Shown in pieces: positions 28,068 through 36,069 of a stretch of DNA of 64,000 bases. The DNA comes from Variovorax paradoxus (GTDB taxonomy: Bacteria > Pseudomonadota > Gammaproteobacteria > Burkholderiales > Burkholderiaceae_C), in the NCBI RefSeq assembly GCF_022009635.1, contig NZ_CP091716.1, positions 1,813,001 to 1,877,000 on the forward strand, written 5' to 3'. The translations under genes were made by a program, and so were the position numbers. Position 1 is the stretch's first letter; each line of letters starts with the position of its first letter. The notes under the pieces are model-generated. The model worked only from the letters and a program-made list of their open reading frames with translations. It was not told where the DNA came from and made no database searches.

Positions 28068-30683
28068 ATGAAATTCCCCTCGCTGCGACAGCTCTGGTTT
28101 CAATTGCACTGGCTGATCGGCATCACGGCTGGCACGGTGCTGATCGTCATCGGCCTGAGCGGCGCGGTGCTGTCGTTCCGCGAGGAAATCATCGATGCGA
28201 TCAACCCGCATGGGCGCCATGTGCCGGTGCAGGCCGTGCCGTCGCTCACGCCGCCGCAGCTGCTCGCGGCGGCGCGGCAGGCGTGGCCGCAGCGGCAGGT
28301 CGGCACGCTCGCACTGTTCGCCGAACCGGGCGCTGCGGCGCGCGTGATCTTCGCGCCGCCGCCCGGCGAGCGGCGCGGCGAAACCGTCTACCTCGACCCT
28401 TACACCGGCACGGCAATGCCGCCGCTCGCGGGCGCCGGTTTCTTCGAGTGGGTCGAGGCGCTGCATCGCTGGCTGCTGTTGCCGCGGGAGCCGGGGCGGG
28501 TGGTGGCCGGCGTGCTGGCGATGGGCCTGCTGCTGCTGTCGCTGTCGGGCCTCTATCTGCGATGGCCGCGCCGCCCGCTCGACTGGCGCGCGTGGCTCAC
28601 CTTCGACCCGGCACTCAAGGGGCGCTCGTTTCTCTGGGGCCTGCATTCGGTGATGGGCACTGGCGCGTTGCTGATGTACGTGGTGTTCACCACCAGCGGG
28701 CTCTACTGGGCCTTCGACGCGCTGCGCGACCGTGTCGACGCGATGGCCGGCCATCCCCGCGTGGCCGCGCAGCAGGCGCGCACGGCGCCGCGCATGCGCA
28801 ACGTGGCGCGCGACGATGCCGCCGCGGTGGACGTCGCGCCCGCCTGGGCCGCCTTCGAGCGCAAGGCCCGCGAGACCGGCGGCTGGAGCGAGGTCATCCT
28901 GCGCGTGCCATCGGGCGCGGCGCCGTCGGTGCTGTTCACCTGGCTCGACGTGGCGCCCCCGCACGAGCGCGCGCGCAACCGCATGACGGTGCGGCTGCCG
29001 GGCGGCGAAGTGACGCAGGACGAGCGCCATGCCGACAAGTCGGCGGGCGGCATCTTCCTGGCGGCGATCTATCCGCTGCACATGGGCACCTACTTCGGAC
29101 TGCCGGGGCGCATCGCGATGATGCTGGCGGCGCTGATGCTGCCGGTGTTCTCCGTCACCGGCTGGCTGCTGTACCTCGACCGGCGCCGCAAGAAGCGCGC
29201 GGTGCGCATCGAGCGCGAGGCGCTGGAGTCGGCTGCGCGGCCGGCTGGCGCCACGGAGCCCGCGCCGGCACGCGTGCTGGTGGCCTTCGCGAGCCAGTCG
29301 GGCACGGCCGAGGGCATCGCGATGCGCAGCGCCGCCGCGCTCGAAGGCGTGGGGCTGCCGGTGACGGTGGCGTCTCTTGCGCGTCTGGACCCCGAGCAAC
29401 TGCGTCACCACGAGCATCTGCTGATCGTCGCCAGCAGCTTCGGCGAGGGCGGCCCGCCCGACACCGCGCGGCGTTTCGCGCAGCGGCTCGCGCAGGTTGG
29501 CGGCGAGGCGCTGTCGCACTTGCGCTATGGCCTGCTGGCGCTGGGCGACAGGCATTACGCGCGCTTCTGCGGCTTCGGACACGCGCTCGACCATGCGCTG
29601 GTCGCGGCGGGTGCGCAGTCGCTGTTTCCGATGGTGGAGGTCGACAACGGCGATGCCGGCGCGCTGGCCGTCTGGCGGCGGCACCTGGGGGCCATGCCCG
29701 GCGCGCGCGGCGATTCGGTGCCCGATGCGATGACAGTCGTTCCCGAAGAAGAGCCTTTCGTCGCATGGACGTTGTCGGGGCGCCGCCTGCTCAATCCAGG
29801 CAGCCTGGGGCATCCGCTTTGCGAGATCGAACTGATGCCAGCGGGGCAGGGCGGCATGCCTTCATGGCGGCCGGGCGCGCTGGTCGAACTGCTGCCGCGC
29901 CATGCGCCGGAAGCCGTGGGCGCCTTGCTGCGCTCGGCATCGCTGGACGGCGATGCCGTCGTGCGATTCCAGGGCCGGGCGGTGGCCCTGCACGAGGCGC
30001 TGACGCGCAGCGCGATGCCGGCGCCGGAACTGCTGCTGTCGCGGGCGCCGGATGCACAAGCGCTGGCCGATGCGCTCGTGCCGTTGGCATCGCGGCGGTA
30101 TTCGATCGCCTCCGTGCCCGCCGAAGGCCGCATCCGGCTGCTGGTGCGGCAGGCGCGGCATGAATCGGGGCTGGGGCTCGCGTCGGGCTGGCTCACGGTG
30201 CATGCGCCGCCGTCTGCGCAGGTGGAACTGCGCCTGCTGGCCAACCCCGGCTTCGAGCCGGTGGCGGACGAGCGTCCGTGCATCTTCATCGGCAACGGTT
30301 CGGGCTATGCAGGGCTGCGCGGGCATCTGCGCGAGCGCATGGCGCAAGGGTTCCGGCGCAACTGGCTGCTGTTCGGCGAGCGCCACAGCGCACACGACGC
30401 CTTCTTCATGGACGAGCTCGCGCAGTGGCGCGAGCAGGGGCTTGTTGCGCGCGCCGACCTGGCGTTCTCGCGCGACCAGCCCGAGCGCATCTACGTGCAG
30501 GACCGGCTGCGCGAAGCCGCTTCCGAACTGCAGCGCTGGATCGGCGATGGCGCCGTGGTCTTCGTGTGCGGGAGCCTGCACGGCATGGCCGCCGGCGTGG
30601 ACGCGGTGCTCGAGGAAGTGCTGGGGCGGCCGGCGCTGGAAGACCTGATCGCCCAGGGGCGCTACCGCCGGGACGTGTACTAG
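28068..30683 (+). CDS. PepSY-transmembrane / flavodoxin / CysJ-like diflavin reductase fusion
   Basis: An 871-aa fusion protein. Residues 1-385 are a PepSY_TM unit with about four membrane helices and histidines placed like heme ligands (H14, H133, H193, H338). Residues about 400-545 are flavodoxin (FASQSGTAEGIA binds FMN). The rest is an FNR module: RRYSIAS for FAD, FIGNGSGYAGLRG for NADPH, then YVQDRLRE and a terminal RDVY as in sulfite reductase CysJ. I infer an NADPH-driven ferric-siderophore reductase passing electrons from the cytoplasm across the inner membrane. Its stop interlocks with the convergent FTR1 stop in CTAG (30680-30683). Confidence 0.88.
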   Translation: MKFPSLRQLWFQLHWLIGITAGTVLIVIGLSGAVLSFREEIIDAINPHGRHVPVQAVPSLTPPQLLAAARQAWPQRQVGTLALFAEPGAAARVIFAPPPGERRGETVYLDPYTGTAMPPLAGAGFFEWVEALHRWLLLPREPGRVVAGVLAMGLLLLSLSGLYLRWPRRPLDWRAWLTFDPALKGRSFLWGLHSVMGTGALLMYVVFTTSGLYWAFDALRDRVDAMAGHPRVAAQQARTAPRMRNVARDDAAAVDVAPAWAAFERKARETGGWSEVILRVPSGAAPSVLFTWLDVAPPHERARNRMTVRLPGGEVTQDERHADKSAGGIFLAAIYPLHMGTYFGLPGRIAMMLAALMLPVFSVTGWLLYLDRRRKKRAVRIEREALESAARPAGATEPAPARVLVAFASQSGTAEGIAMRSAAALEGVGLPVTVASLARLDPEQLRHHEHLLIVASSFGEGGPPDTARRFAQRLAQVGGEALSHLRYGLLALGDRHYARFCGFGHALDHALVAAGAQSLFPMVEVDNGDAGALAVWRRHLGAMPGARGDSVPDAMTVVPEEEPFVAWTLSGRRLLNPGSLGHPLCEIELMPAGQGGMPSWRPGALVELLPRHAPEAVGALLRSASLDGDAVVRFQGRAVALHEALTRSAMPAPELLLSRAPDAQALADALVPLASRRYSIASVPAEGRIRLLVRQARHESGLGLASGWLTVHAPPSAQVELRLLANPGFEPVADERPCIFIGNGSGYAGLRGHLRERMAQGFRRNWLLFGERHSAHDAFFMDELAQWREQGLVARADLAFSRDQPERIYVQDRLREAASELQRWIGDGAVVFVCGSLHGMAAGVDAVLEEVLGRPALEDLIAQGRYRRDVY

Positions 30684-31435
30684 CGGTCGGCGGTTCCCGT
30701 GCGCAGCCACCAGCCGCGCGCGAGCAGCGACACCGGAAGCAGCATCAGCACGGCGCACACCCAGCCGTAGCGCGAACCGCCTTCGAGGAAGGGCTCGGCA
30801 ATCGCCACCAGGTCGAAGCCGGATGAAGTGAACATCGGCGCGCGCAGCAGCTCGCTCACGCCATGCAGCAGCAACTGGATCGACAGCAGCGACAGCAGCA
30901 GCGCCGACGCGCGGAACACCATCAGCATGCCGGAGCGCACGCGCAGCCAGCGCCATGCGGGCAGCAGCAGGCTGGCGGCGGCGGCGCCGAAGATGACGCC
31001 GGCCAGCGCATCGGCAGTGCCTTCGCGGGCATGGATCGAGCGCGCGAAGACCGCGATCTCCAGCGATTCGCGAAAGGATGCGAGCGCCACGAAGACGATC
31101 ACCGCGGCGGGCGCCGCCGGGCGTTCGAGCCAGGCGTCGAAGAAAAGCTGAACGCGGCCCCGGATCTTGCCGGCCGACGCGCCCATGCCCACGGCCATCA
31201 GCAGCACGCCGGTGGCCATCGCGGTGGCGAGGGCGGCTTCCACGCCGCTGCCGAATTCAGCGTCGATCAGCACCACCGCGAGCGCCGACGCGGGCACCAA
31301 GCCGACCGCCAAGCCCCAGCCGATGCAGGCGATCAGGTCGCCGCGGCCGGCTTGGCGCAGATAGGCGGCGAGGGAGCCGACGATGAGGATGAGCTCCGCG
31401 ACTTCCCGCAGCGTGATGGCGAATGCGTCGAACAT
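30680..31435 (-). CDS. FTR1-family iron permease
   Basis: Inner-membrane iron permease of 251 aa with about seven hydrophobic helices. Both REXXE iron-binding motifs of the Ftr1/EfeU family are present: R10-E14 (REVAE) in helix 1 and R122-E126 (RESLE) in helix 4. No EfeO, EfeB or multicopper oxidase gene is near, so it is a stand-alone FTR1. A Fur-like site lies 37 bases upstream. It is tail-to-tail with the reductase gene with a 4-base overlap, suggesting it imports iron released by that reductase. The start at 31435 gives MFDAFAITLREV; the frame extends to 31477 without support. Confidence 0.9.
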   Translation of the reverse strand: MFDAFAITLREVAELILIVGSLAAYLRQAGRGDLIACIGWGLAVGLVPASALAVVLIDAEFGSGVEAALATAMATGVLLMAVGMGASAGKIRGRVQLFFDAWLERPAAPAAVIVFVALASFRESLEIAVFARSIHAREGTADALAGVIFGAAAASLLLPAWRWLRVRSGMLMVFRASALLLSLLSIQLLLHGVSELLRAPMFTSSGFDLVAIAEPFLEGGSRYGWVCAVLMLLPVSLLARGWWLRTGTADR

Positions 31436-31471
31436 GTCAGGCCGCCGCGGCGCGCCACGGCGCCTCCCAGA

Positions 31472-31486
31472 TGACAACGATTTTCA
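31472..31486 (-). promoter_or_regulatory. Fur-box-like site for the FTR1 gene
   Basis: On the minus strand TGAAAATCGTTGTCA matches the Fur 7-1-7 consensus at 11 of 14 positions. It lies 37 bases before the FTR1 start, and also 87 bases before the divergent hypothetical gene. Confidence 0.65.
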
Positions 31487-31572
31487 TTTGCCGAGTATCT
31501 CACCGGGTGCTCCCCGGGCGAGGCGTGCGAAACTCCCGCCGTGCCGCCGAACCTCACGCTTCCTTCCCCGCC

Positions 31573-31920
31573 ATGGCTTTGAACGACCAGGAAATACTGG
31601 GCATCGTCGACCGCGCGGTGGACGACTTCAACGGCGACCTCGACGATCTCGAGAGCGCCATCGGCATGCTGCTGCTCGGGCGCCACTACGGCTGGCGCGT
31701 GGTGCTGCTGATCCACAGCCCGACCACGGTGCGCAAGTACCTCAAGATCCTCGGCCTGAAGAACCTGCGCGACGTTCTGCCGGAGGTCGGCGTGCTGGCG
31801 CACCGCTCCAACGCCTGGCGCCTGCTCGATGGCACCAAGAACTTCTGGAAGGTCGTGCGCGGCCAGATCGGCGGCGTGCGCACGCCGCGTGTCGAGAAGG
31901 CGCCGGGCAAGACGCCCTGA
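31573..31920 (+). CDS. Conserved hypothetical protein
   Basis: A 115-residue soluble protein I do not recognise as a named family. It is acidic at the N-terminus (MALNDQEILGIVDRAVDDFNGDLDDLE), then mixed alpha/beta with HSPTTVRKYLKILGL, and ends in a basic tail. There is no signal peptide or membrane helix. The start at 31573 is chosen because the upstream part of the frame (from 31423) crosses the Fur-like site. It is divergent from FTR1 and could share its iron control. Codon usage is like the neighbours, so it is probably real. Confidence 0.75.
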   Translation: MALNDQEILGIVDRAVDDFNGDLDDLESAIGMLLLGRHYGWRVVLLIHSPTTVRKYLKILGLKNLRDVLPEVGVLAHRSNAWRLLDGTKNFWKVVRGQIGGVRTPRVEKAPGKTP

Positions 31921-31931
31921 TCGCCTTTGGT

Positions 31932-31950
31932 AGTAGCCACAACGGCTACT
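31932..31950. repeat. Short hairpin with AGTAG arms
   Basis: AGTAGCC - 5 bases - GGCTACT, immediately after the hypothetical gene. There is no T-run, so it is a poor terminator. Its arms resemble the inverted repeat at 32018-32043. Confidence 0.45.
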
Positions 31951-32017
31951 GAAATTCTCGTTCCGACTTTTGCTTTTCGCGAATCTCATTGGGGAGATCG
32001 CTTTTTTACGCGCCAAA

Positions 32018-32056
32018 ACAGTAGCACTTGACAGTACTACTGTCTGCTTCTACATT
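32018..32056 (+). promoter_or_regulatory. Promoter of the Fiu-like receptor with an embedded inverted repeat
   Basis: TTGACA (32028-32033), a 17-base spacer and TACATT (32051-32056) form a good sigma-70 promoter in an AT-richer patch. An inverted repeat ACAGTAG (32018-32024) - 12 bases - CTACTGT (32037-32043) brackets the -35 box and may be an operator. Confidence 0.65.
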
Positions 32057-32067
32057 CACGTCGATTT

Positions 32068-32082
32068 TGCGAATGGTTCGCA
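32068..32082 (+). promoter_or_regulatory. Fur-box-like palindrome before the Fiu-like receptor
   Basis: TGCGAATGGTTCGCA is a 6-bp perfect palindrome lying 12 bases after the -10 box, where bound Fur would block the start of transcription. Its left half is identical to the site at 37800-37814. Confidence 0.65.
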
Positions 32083-32128
32083 TTACCGGCGTCGACCGCG
32101 CCTTTCCCTCTCCCTCAACGCTTTCAAC

Positions 32129-34279
32129 ATGAACAAGAATTCCAGCCCGTGCGTCCAGGCCGTCCAGCTCCTGGCCGCGGGCGCGACGATGGCCATCGGC
32201 ATCAATGCCGCCTGGGCCCAGACGGCTGCTGCCGGCAACCCGCTGCCCACCGTGACGGTCACCGGAGATACCGAGCCGGGCTACGCCGCCAAGCGCAGTT
32301 CCACCGCCACCAAGACCGACACGCTGCTGCGCGACACGCCGCAGTCGATCAGCGTCATCACCGGCGACGACATGCGCGACCGCGCCGTGCAGAGCCTCGC
32401 GGAGGCCGCGCGCTACGTGCCCGGCGTGAACTTCGCGCAGGGCGAGGGCAACCGCGAGACGCCGATCTTTCGCGGCATCAGCACCACCGGCGACTTCTTC
32501 ATCGACGGCATCCGCGACGACGTGCAGTACTACCGCGACCTCTACAACATCGAGCGCGTCGAAGTCTTCAAGGGCCCCAACGCGATGATCTTCGGCCGCG
32601 GCGCCACCGGCGGGCTGATCAACCGCGTGAGCAAGATGCCCGAATGGACGCCGTTCTACGGCGGCTCCGTCACGCTGGGTTCCTACGACAACCGCCGCCT
32701 GACCGTCGACCTGAACCAGCCCATCAATGACCAGCTGGCGTTTCGCCTCAACGGCATGTACGAAAACTCCAGGAGCTACCGCGACGGCGTGTGGCTCGAG
32801 CGCTCGGGCGTCAACCCGACCATCAGCTGGCGCCCGAACGCGAAGACGCTGGTCACGCTGGGCTACGAGCACTTCAAGGACGACCGTATCGCCGACCGCG
32901 GCATCACGTCGTTCCGCGGCGTGCCGGTGGTCACCTCGCCCTCGACCTTCTTCGGGAACGCGGCCGGCAGCCCCACCGGTTCCACGCTCGACGCCTTCAA
33001 TGCGCTGGTGGAGCACGAGTTCGACAACGGCGTGCTGCTGCGCAACCGCACGCGCTGGTCGAACCAGGACAAGTTCTATCAGAACGTGTTCCCCGGCGCG
33101 GTCAACGCGGCGGGCACGGGCGTGGCCATCAGCGCCTACAACAACGCCACGTCGCGCAAGAGCGTCTTCAACCAGACCGACCTGACCTTCTCGCTGAACA
33201 CCGGCGGCATCAGGCACAAGCTGCTGGTGGGCGCCGAACTCGGCCAGCAGGACACCGACAACTTCCGCAACACCGGCTACTTCAACAACACCGCGACCAG
33301 CGTGACGGTGCCGCTCGCGTTCCCGACCACCAACCTGCCCGTCGTGTACCGCCAGGCCGCTACCGATGCCAACAACAGCGGCAAGGCCAACGTGGCGGCG
33401 CTGTACGTGCAGGACCAGGTCGAGCTGAGCCCGCAGTTCCAGGTCATCGCCGGCCTGCGCTACGACCAGTTCAAGGTCGACTTCCGCAACAACCGCAACG
33501 GCGACCGCTTCAAGACCAGCGACGACCTGCTGTCGCCGCGCCTGGGCGTCATCTACAAGCCGGTGGAGCAGGTCTCGCTGTATGCCAACTACAGCATCGC
33601 CTACCAGCCGCGCGCCGGCGACCAGCTGGCTTCGCTGACATTGAGCAACGCGGCGCTCGAGCCCGAGAAGTTCAAGAACTACGAGATCGGCGCCAAGTGG
33701 GACGTGTCGCACTCGCTCGCCGCCACGGCCGCTCTGTACCGCCTCGACCGCTCGAACGTGGTGGTGCTCGACCCGAGCGACCCGACCGGCACGCGCACCA
33801 TTCTCAGCAAGGGCCAGCGCACGCAGGGCTTCGAGCTGGGCCTGAACGGAAACATCACGCCCGCCTGGAGCGTGGCGGGGGGCTACTCGTACACCGACGC
33901 CAAGTTCGTGGCCGACACCTCGTCCACCATCCGCGCCGGCGCCAGGGTGGGCATGGTGCCCAAGCACACCCTCGCGCTGTGGAACCGCTATGACTTTTCG
34001 CCCATGTGGGGCGCCGGTCTGGGCGTGATCCGCCAGTCGAAGATGTACGCGTCGAGCGAGCAGGTCGTGACCTCGGCCGCCCCGTTCCCGAACGTCGTGC
34101 TGCCGGGCTACACGCGCGTCGACGCGGCGGTGTTCTTCACGCTCAACAAGAACCTGCAGATGCAGTTGAACGTGGAGAACCTTTTCAACAAGCGCTACTT
34201 CCTCAACGCCAACAGCAACACCAACATCACGCCCGGCTCGCCGCGCGCGTTCCGCGTGTCGCTCAACGCGAAGTTCTGA
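32129..34279 (+). CDS. TonB-dependent catecholate siderophore receptor, Fiu-like
   Basis: Outer-membrane receptor of 716 aa without an STN domain. It has a signal peptide to about residue 35 (AAWAQ), a plug with FIDGIRDDVQYYRDLYNIE and VEVFKGPNAMIFGRGATGG, motifs shared with E. coli Fiu, and a barrel ending SLNAKF with the C-terminal Phe. It imports ferric catecholates or their breakdown products with TonB energy. The start at 32129 is supported by the signal peptide; the frame opens at 31970 across the promoter. A sigma-70 promoter and a Fur-like site precede it, and a Fur-superfamily gene follows after 6 bases. Confidence 0.93.
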   Translation: MNKNSSPCVQAVQLLAAGATMAIGINAAWAQTAAAGNPLPTVTVTGDTEPGYAAKRSSTATKTDTLLRDTPQSISVITGDDMRDRAVQSLAEAARYVPGVNFAQGEGNRETPIFRGISTTGDFFIDGIRDDVQYYRDLYNIERVEVFKGPNAMIFGRGATGGLINRVSKMPEWTPFYGGSVTLGSYDNRRLTVDLNQPINDQLAFRLNGMYENSRSYRDGVWLERSGVNPTISWRPNAKTLVTLGYEHFKDDRIADRGITSFRGVPVVTSPSTFFGNAAGSPTGSTLDAFNALVEHEFDNGVLLRNRTRWSNQDKFYQNVFPGAVNAAGTGVAISAYNNATSRKSVFNQTDLTFSLNTGGIRHKLLVGAELGQQDTDNFRNTGYFNNTATSVTVPLAFPTTNLPVVYRQAATDANNSGKANVAALYVQDQVELSPQFQVIAGLRYDQFKVDFRNNRNGDRFKTSDDLLSPRLGVIYKPVEQVSLYANYSIAYQPRAGDQLASLTLSNAALEPEKFKNYEIGAKWDVSHSLAATAALYRLDRSNVVVLDPSDPTGTRTILSKGQRTQGFELGLNGNITPAWSVAGGYSYTDAKFVADTSSTIRAGARVGMVPKHTLALWNRYDFSPMWGAGLGVIRQSKMYASSEQVVTSAAPFPNVVLPGYTRVDAAVFFTLNKNLQMQLNVENLFNKRYFLNANSNTNITPGSPRAFRVSLNAKF

Positions 34280-34285
34280 CCTGCC

Positions 34286-34789
34286 ATGCGAGGGCCCGCG
34301 ACCGACGACAGCACGCCGAGCTACCTGAGCCGCAGGTCCAGGGCACGCCACTCGGTGTTCGGCACGCATTCTTGCGTCACCGAGCGGACCCTCGCGCAGC
34401 ATGGCTGGATACTGGACGCGATCGCGCAGGCGCAAGGGCGCAGTGTGAGCGCCGGCGAGATCAACCAGTACCTGCTCAAGCATCGCGGCTCGACGCTGCT
34501 GCCCCACACCCTCTACCGCGGGCTCAAGTACCTGCTCGAGGACGGGCAGCTGACGCGTGAATGGTTCGGGCGCAACGGCCGGGCCTCGGCCTTGTACCGG
34601 CTGCCCGCGCAAGGCCCCGGGGCGCGGTTGCGTGCCCGGCTGGTGTGCCTGGCGTGCGCGCGCACCGTCGAGTTGCGGCCGGACGAAGGCGCGTGGTTCG
34701 CGGCGCTGTCCGAGGCCTGCGAGGCGAACGGCATGGCGCTGCCTTCGGAGCCCTTGACCATCGGCACGACCTGCCGGGATTGCGGCTAG
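34286..34789 (+). CDS. Fur-superfamily regulator with atypical metal site
   Basis: A 167-residue protein with a Fur-like winged helix (residues 55-92, AGEINQYLLKHRG and TLYRGLKYLLEDGQL) and a dimerisation part. Both structural-zinc CxxC pairs are present: C121/C124 (CLAC) and C163/C166 (CRDC). The usual His-rich regulatory site before the first pair (HHDH-type in Fur/Zur) is replaced by GARLRARLV. It is 6 bases downstream of the Fiu-like receptor and so co-transcribed. I infer a specialised regulator, perhaps metal-insensitive or responding to another signal; Zur-like function is the alternative. Confidence 0.75.
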   Translation: MRGPATDDSTPSYLSRRSRARHSVFGTHSCVTERTLAQHGWILDAIAQAQGRSVSAGEINQYLLKHRGSTLLPHTLYRGLKYLLEDGQLTREWFGRNGRASALYRLPAQGPGARLRARLVCLACARTVELRPDEGAWFAALSEACEANGMALPSEPLTIGTTCRDCG

Positions 34790-34812
34790 CCGGGTTCGGC
34801 GAACATCGGGGG

Positions 34813-36063
34813 ATGTCCCCATCCATTTCCATCCAGGCTGATCGCCTCTGGCATCGCCTCGAAACTCTTTCCTCCTTCACCCTTCCCGATGTCCCTTGGA
34901 CCCGCCGCGCCTTCTCGCCCGAATTCGACAAGGCCAGGCAGTGGCTGCGCGAGCAGTTCGAGCAGGCAGGGCTCGCAGTGCATACCGATGCGGCCGGCAA
35001 CCTGACCGGCCGGCGCGAAGGCTCTGAAGCCGGGCTTGCGCCGCTCGTCACCGGCTCGCATTGCGATACCGTGGTCGGCGGCGGCCGCTTCGACGGCATC
35101 CTCGGCGTGCTCGCGGGGCTCGAGGTGGCGCAGTCGCTGCATGAAGGCGGCGTGGTGCTTCGCCATCCGCTGGAGGTGATCGATTTCCTGTCCGAGGAGC
35201 CCAGCGACTACGGCATTTCCTGCGTGGGTAGCCGTGCTTTCGCGGGCACGCTGGATGCGGCCATGCTGGCCTCGTGCAACGAAGCCGGCGAGAGCCTGTC
35301 GCAGGCCATGCAGCGCATCGGCGCGCGACCCGATGCGCTGGCCGGCGCGGCTCGCGGTGCCGGTGGCGTCGCCGCTTTCGTTGAACTGCACATCGAGCAG
35401 GGCCCGGTGCTGGAGCGCGAAGGTCTGCCGATCGGCGTGGTCACGGACATCGTGGGCATCCGCCGCGTGGCGCTCACGGTCACCGGCCAGCCCGACCATG
35501 CCGGCACCACGCCGATGGACATCCGCCGCGACGCGCTGGTCGGCGCCGCGCGGCTGATCGACACGGCGCACCGCGAAGCCAGTGCCATGGACGGCCAGCC
35601 GCACTACGTGGTGGCGACGATCGGCCGGATCTCGATGAGCCCCAACGTGCCCAACGCCGTGCCCGGCCGTGTCGACATGGTGCTGGAGGTGCGCAGCAAC
35701 GCGCAGTCGGTGCTCGACGAGTTCCCCGAGCGGCTGCTGGCCCTGTGCCGCGATGAGCTGCAGGCGCTGCGCGTTTCCTGCGCGATGGAGCCGCTGACCC
35801 GCACGCCGCCCGTCGAGTGCTCCGACGTGGTCATGCAGGCCGTGGCCGAAGCTGGCGACCGCCTGGGCCTGGCGCACCGTCGGCTGCCCAGCGGCGCCGG
35901 ACACGACGCGATGCACGTCGCTTCAACGGGGCCGATGGGCATGGTCTTCATTCCCTGCCTCGATGGCCGCAGCCATTGCCCGGAAGAGTGGGCGACCAAG
36001 GAGCAGGTGGCGGCCGGCACGCTGGTGCTGGCCGAGACGCTCCGGGCGCTGGACCGAGGCTGA
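34813..36063 (+). CDS. Zn-dependent M20-type amidohydrolase (carbamoylase / allantoate amidohydrolase family)
   Basis: A 416-aa cytoplasmic hydrolase of the N-carbamoyl-L-amino-acid hydrolase/allantoate amidohydrolase family. The binuclear metal ligands are visible in order: His and Asp of TGSHCDTV and GGRFDG, the Glu pair in LSEEPS, His in ELHIEQGP, and the C-terminal SHCPEEW. The dimerisation lid contains QPDHAGTTPMD. It cleaves the N-carbamoyl or ureido group of an amino-acid-like substrate; which one is unclear. It starts 23 bases after the Fur-like gene, but its role in iron uptake is uncertain. Confidence 0.88.
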   Translation: MSPSISIQADRLWHRLETLSSFTLPDVPWTRRAFSPEFDKARQWLREQFEQAGLAVHTDAAGNLTGRREGSEAGLAPLVTGSHCDTVVGGGRFDGILGVLAGLEVAQSLHEGGVVLRHPLEVIDFLSEEPSDYGISCVGSRAFAGTLDAAMLASCNEAGESLSQAMQRIGARPDALAGAARGAGGVAAFVELHIEQGPVLEREGLPIGVVTDIVGIRRVALTVTGQPDHAGTTPMDIRRDALVGAARLIDTAHREASAMDGQPHYVVATIGRISMSPNVPNAVPGRVDMVLEVRSNAQSVLDEFPERLLALCRDELQALRVSCAMEPLTRTPPVECSDVVMQAVAEAGDRLGLAHRRLPSGAGHDAMHVASTGPMGMVFIPCLDGRSHCPEEWATKEQVAAGTLVLAETLRALDRG

Positions 36064-36069
36064 GCCCGC

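Noticed and set aside
32006-34822. Very long open frame on the strand opposite the Fiu-like receptor (similar ones lie opposite the FecA-like and FoxA-like receptors)
   Set aside because: GC-rich codon bias leaves antisense frames open; the translations are Arg/Ala/His-rich with no family motif, and the sense strand has clear genes.
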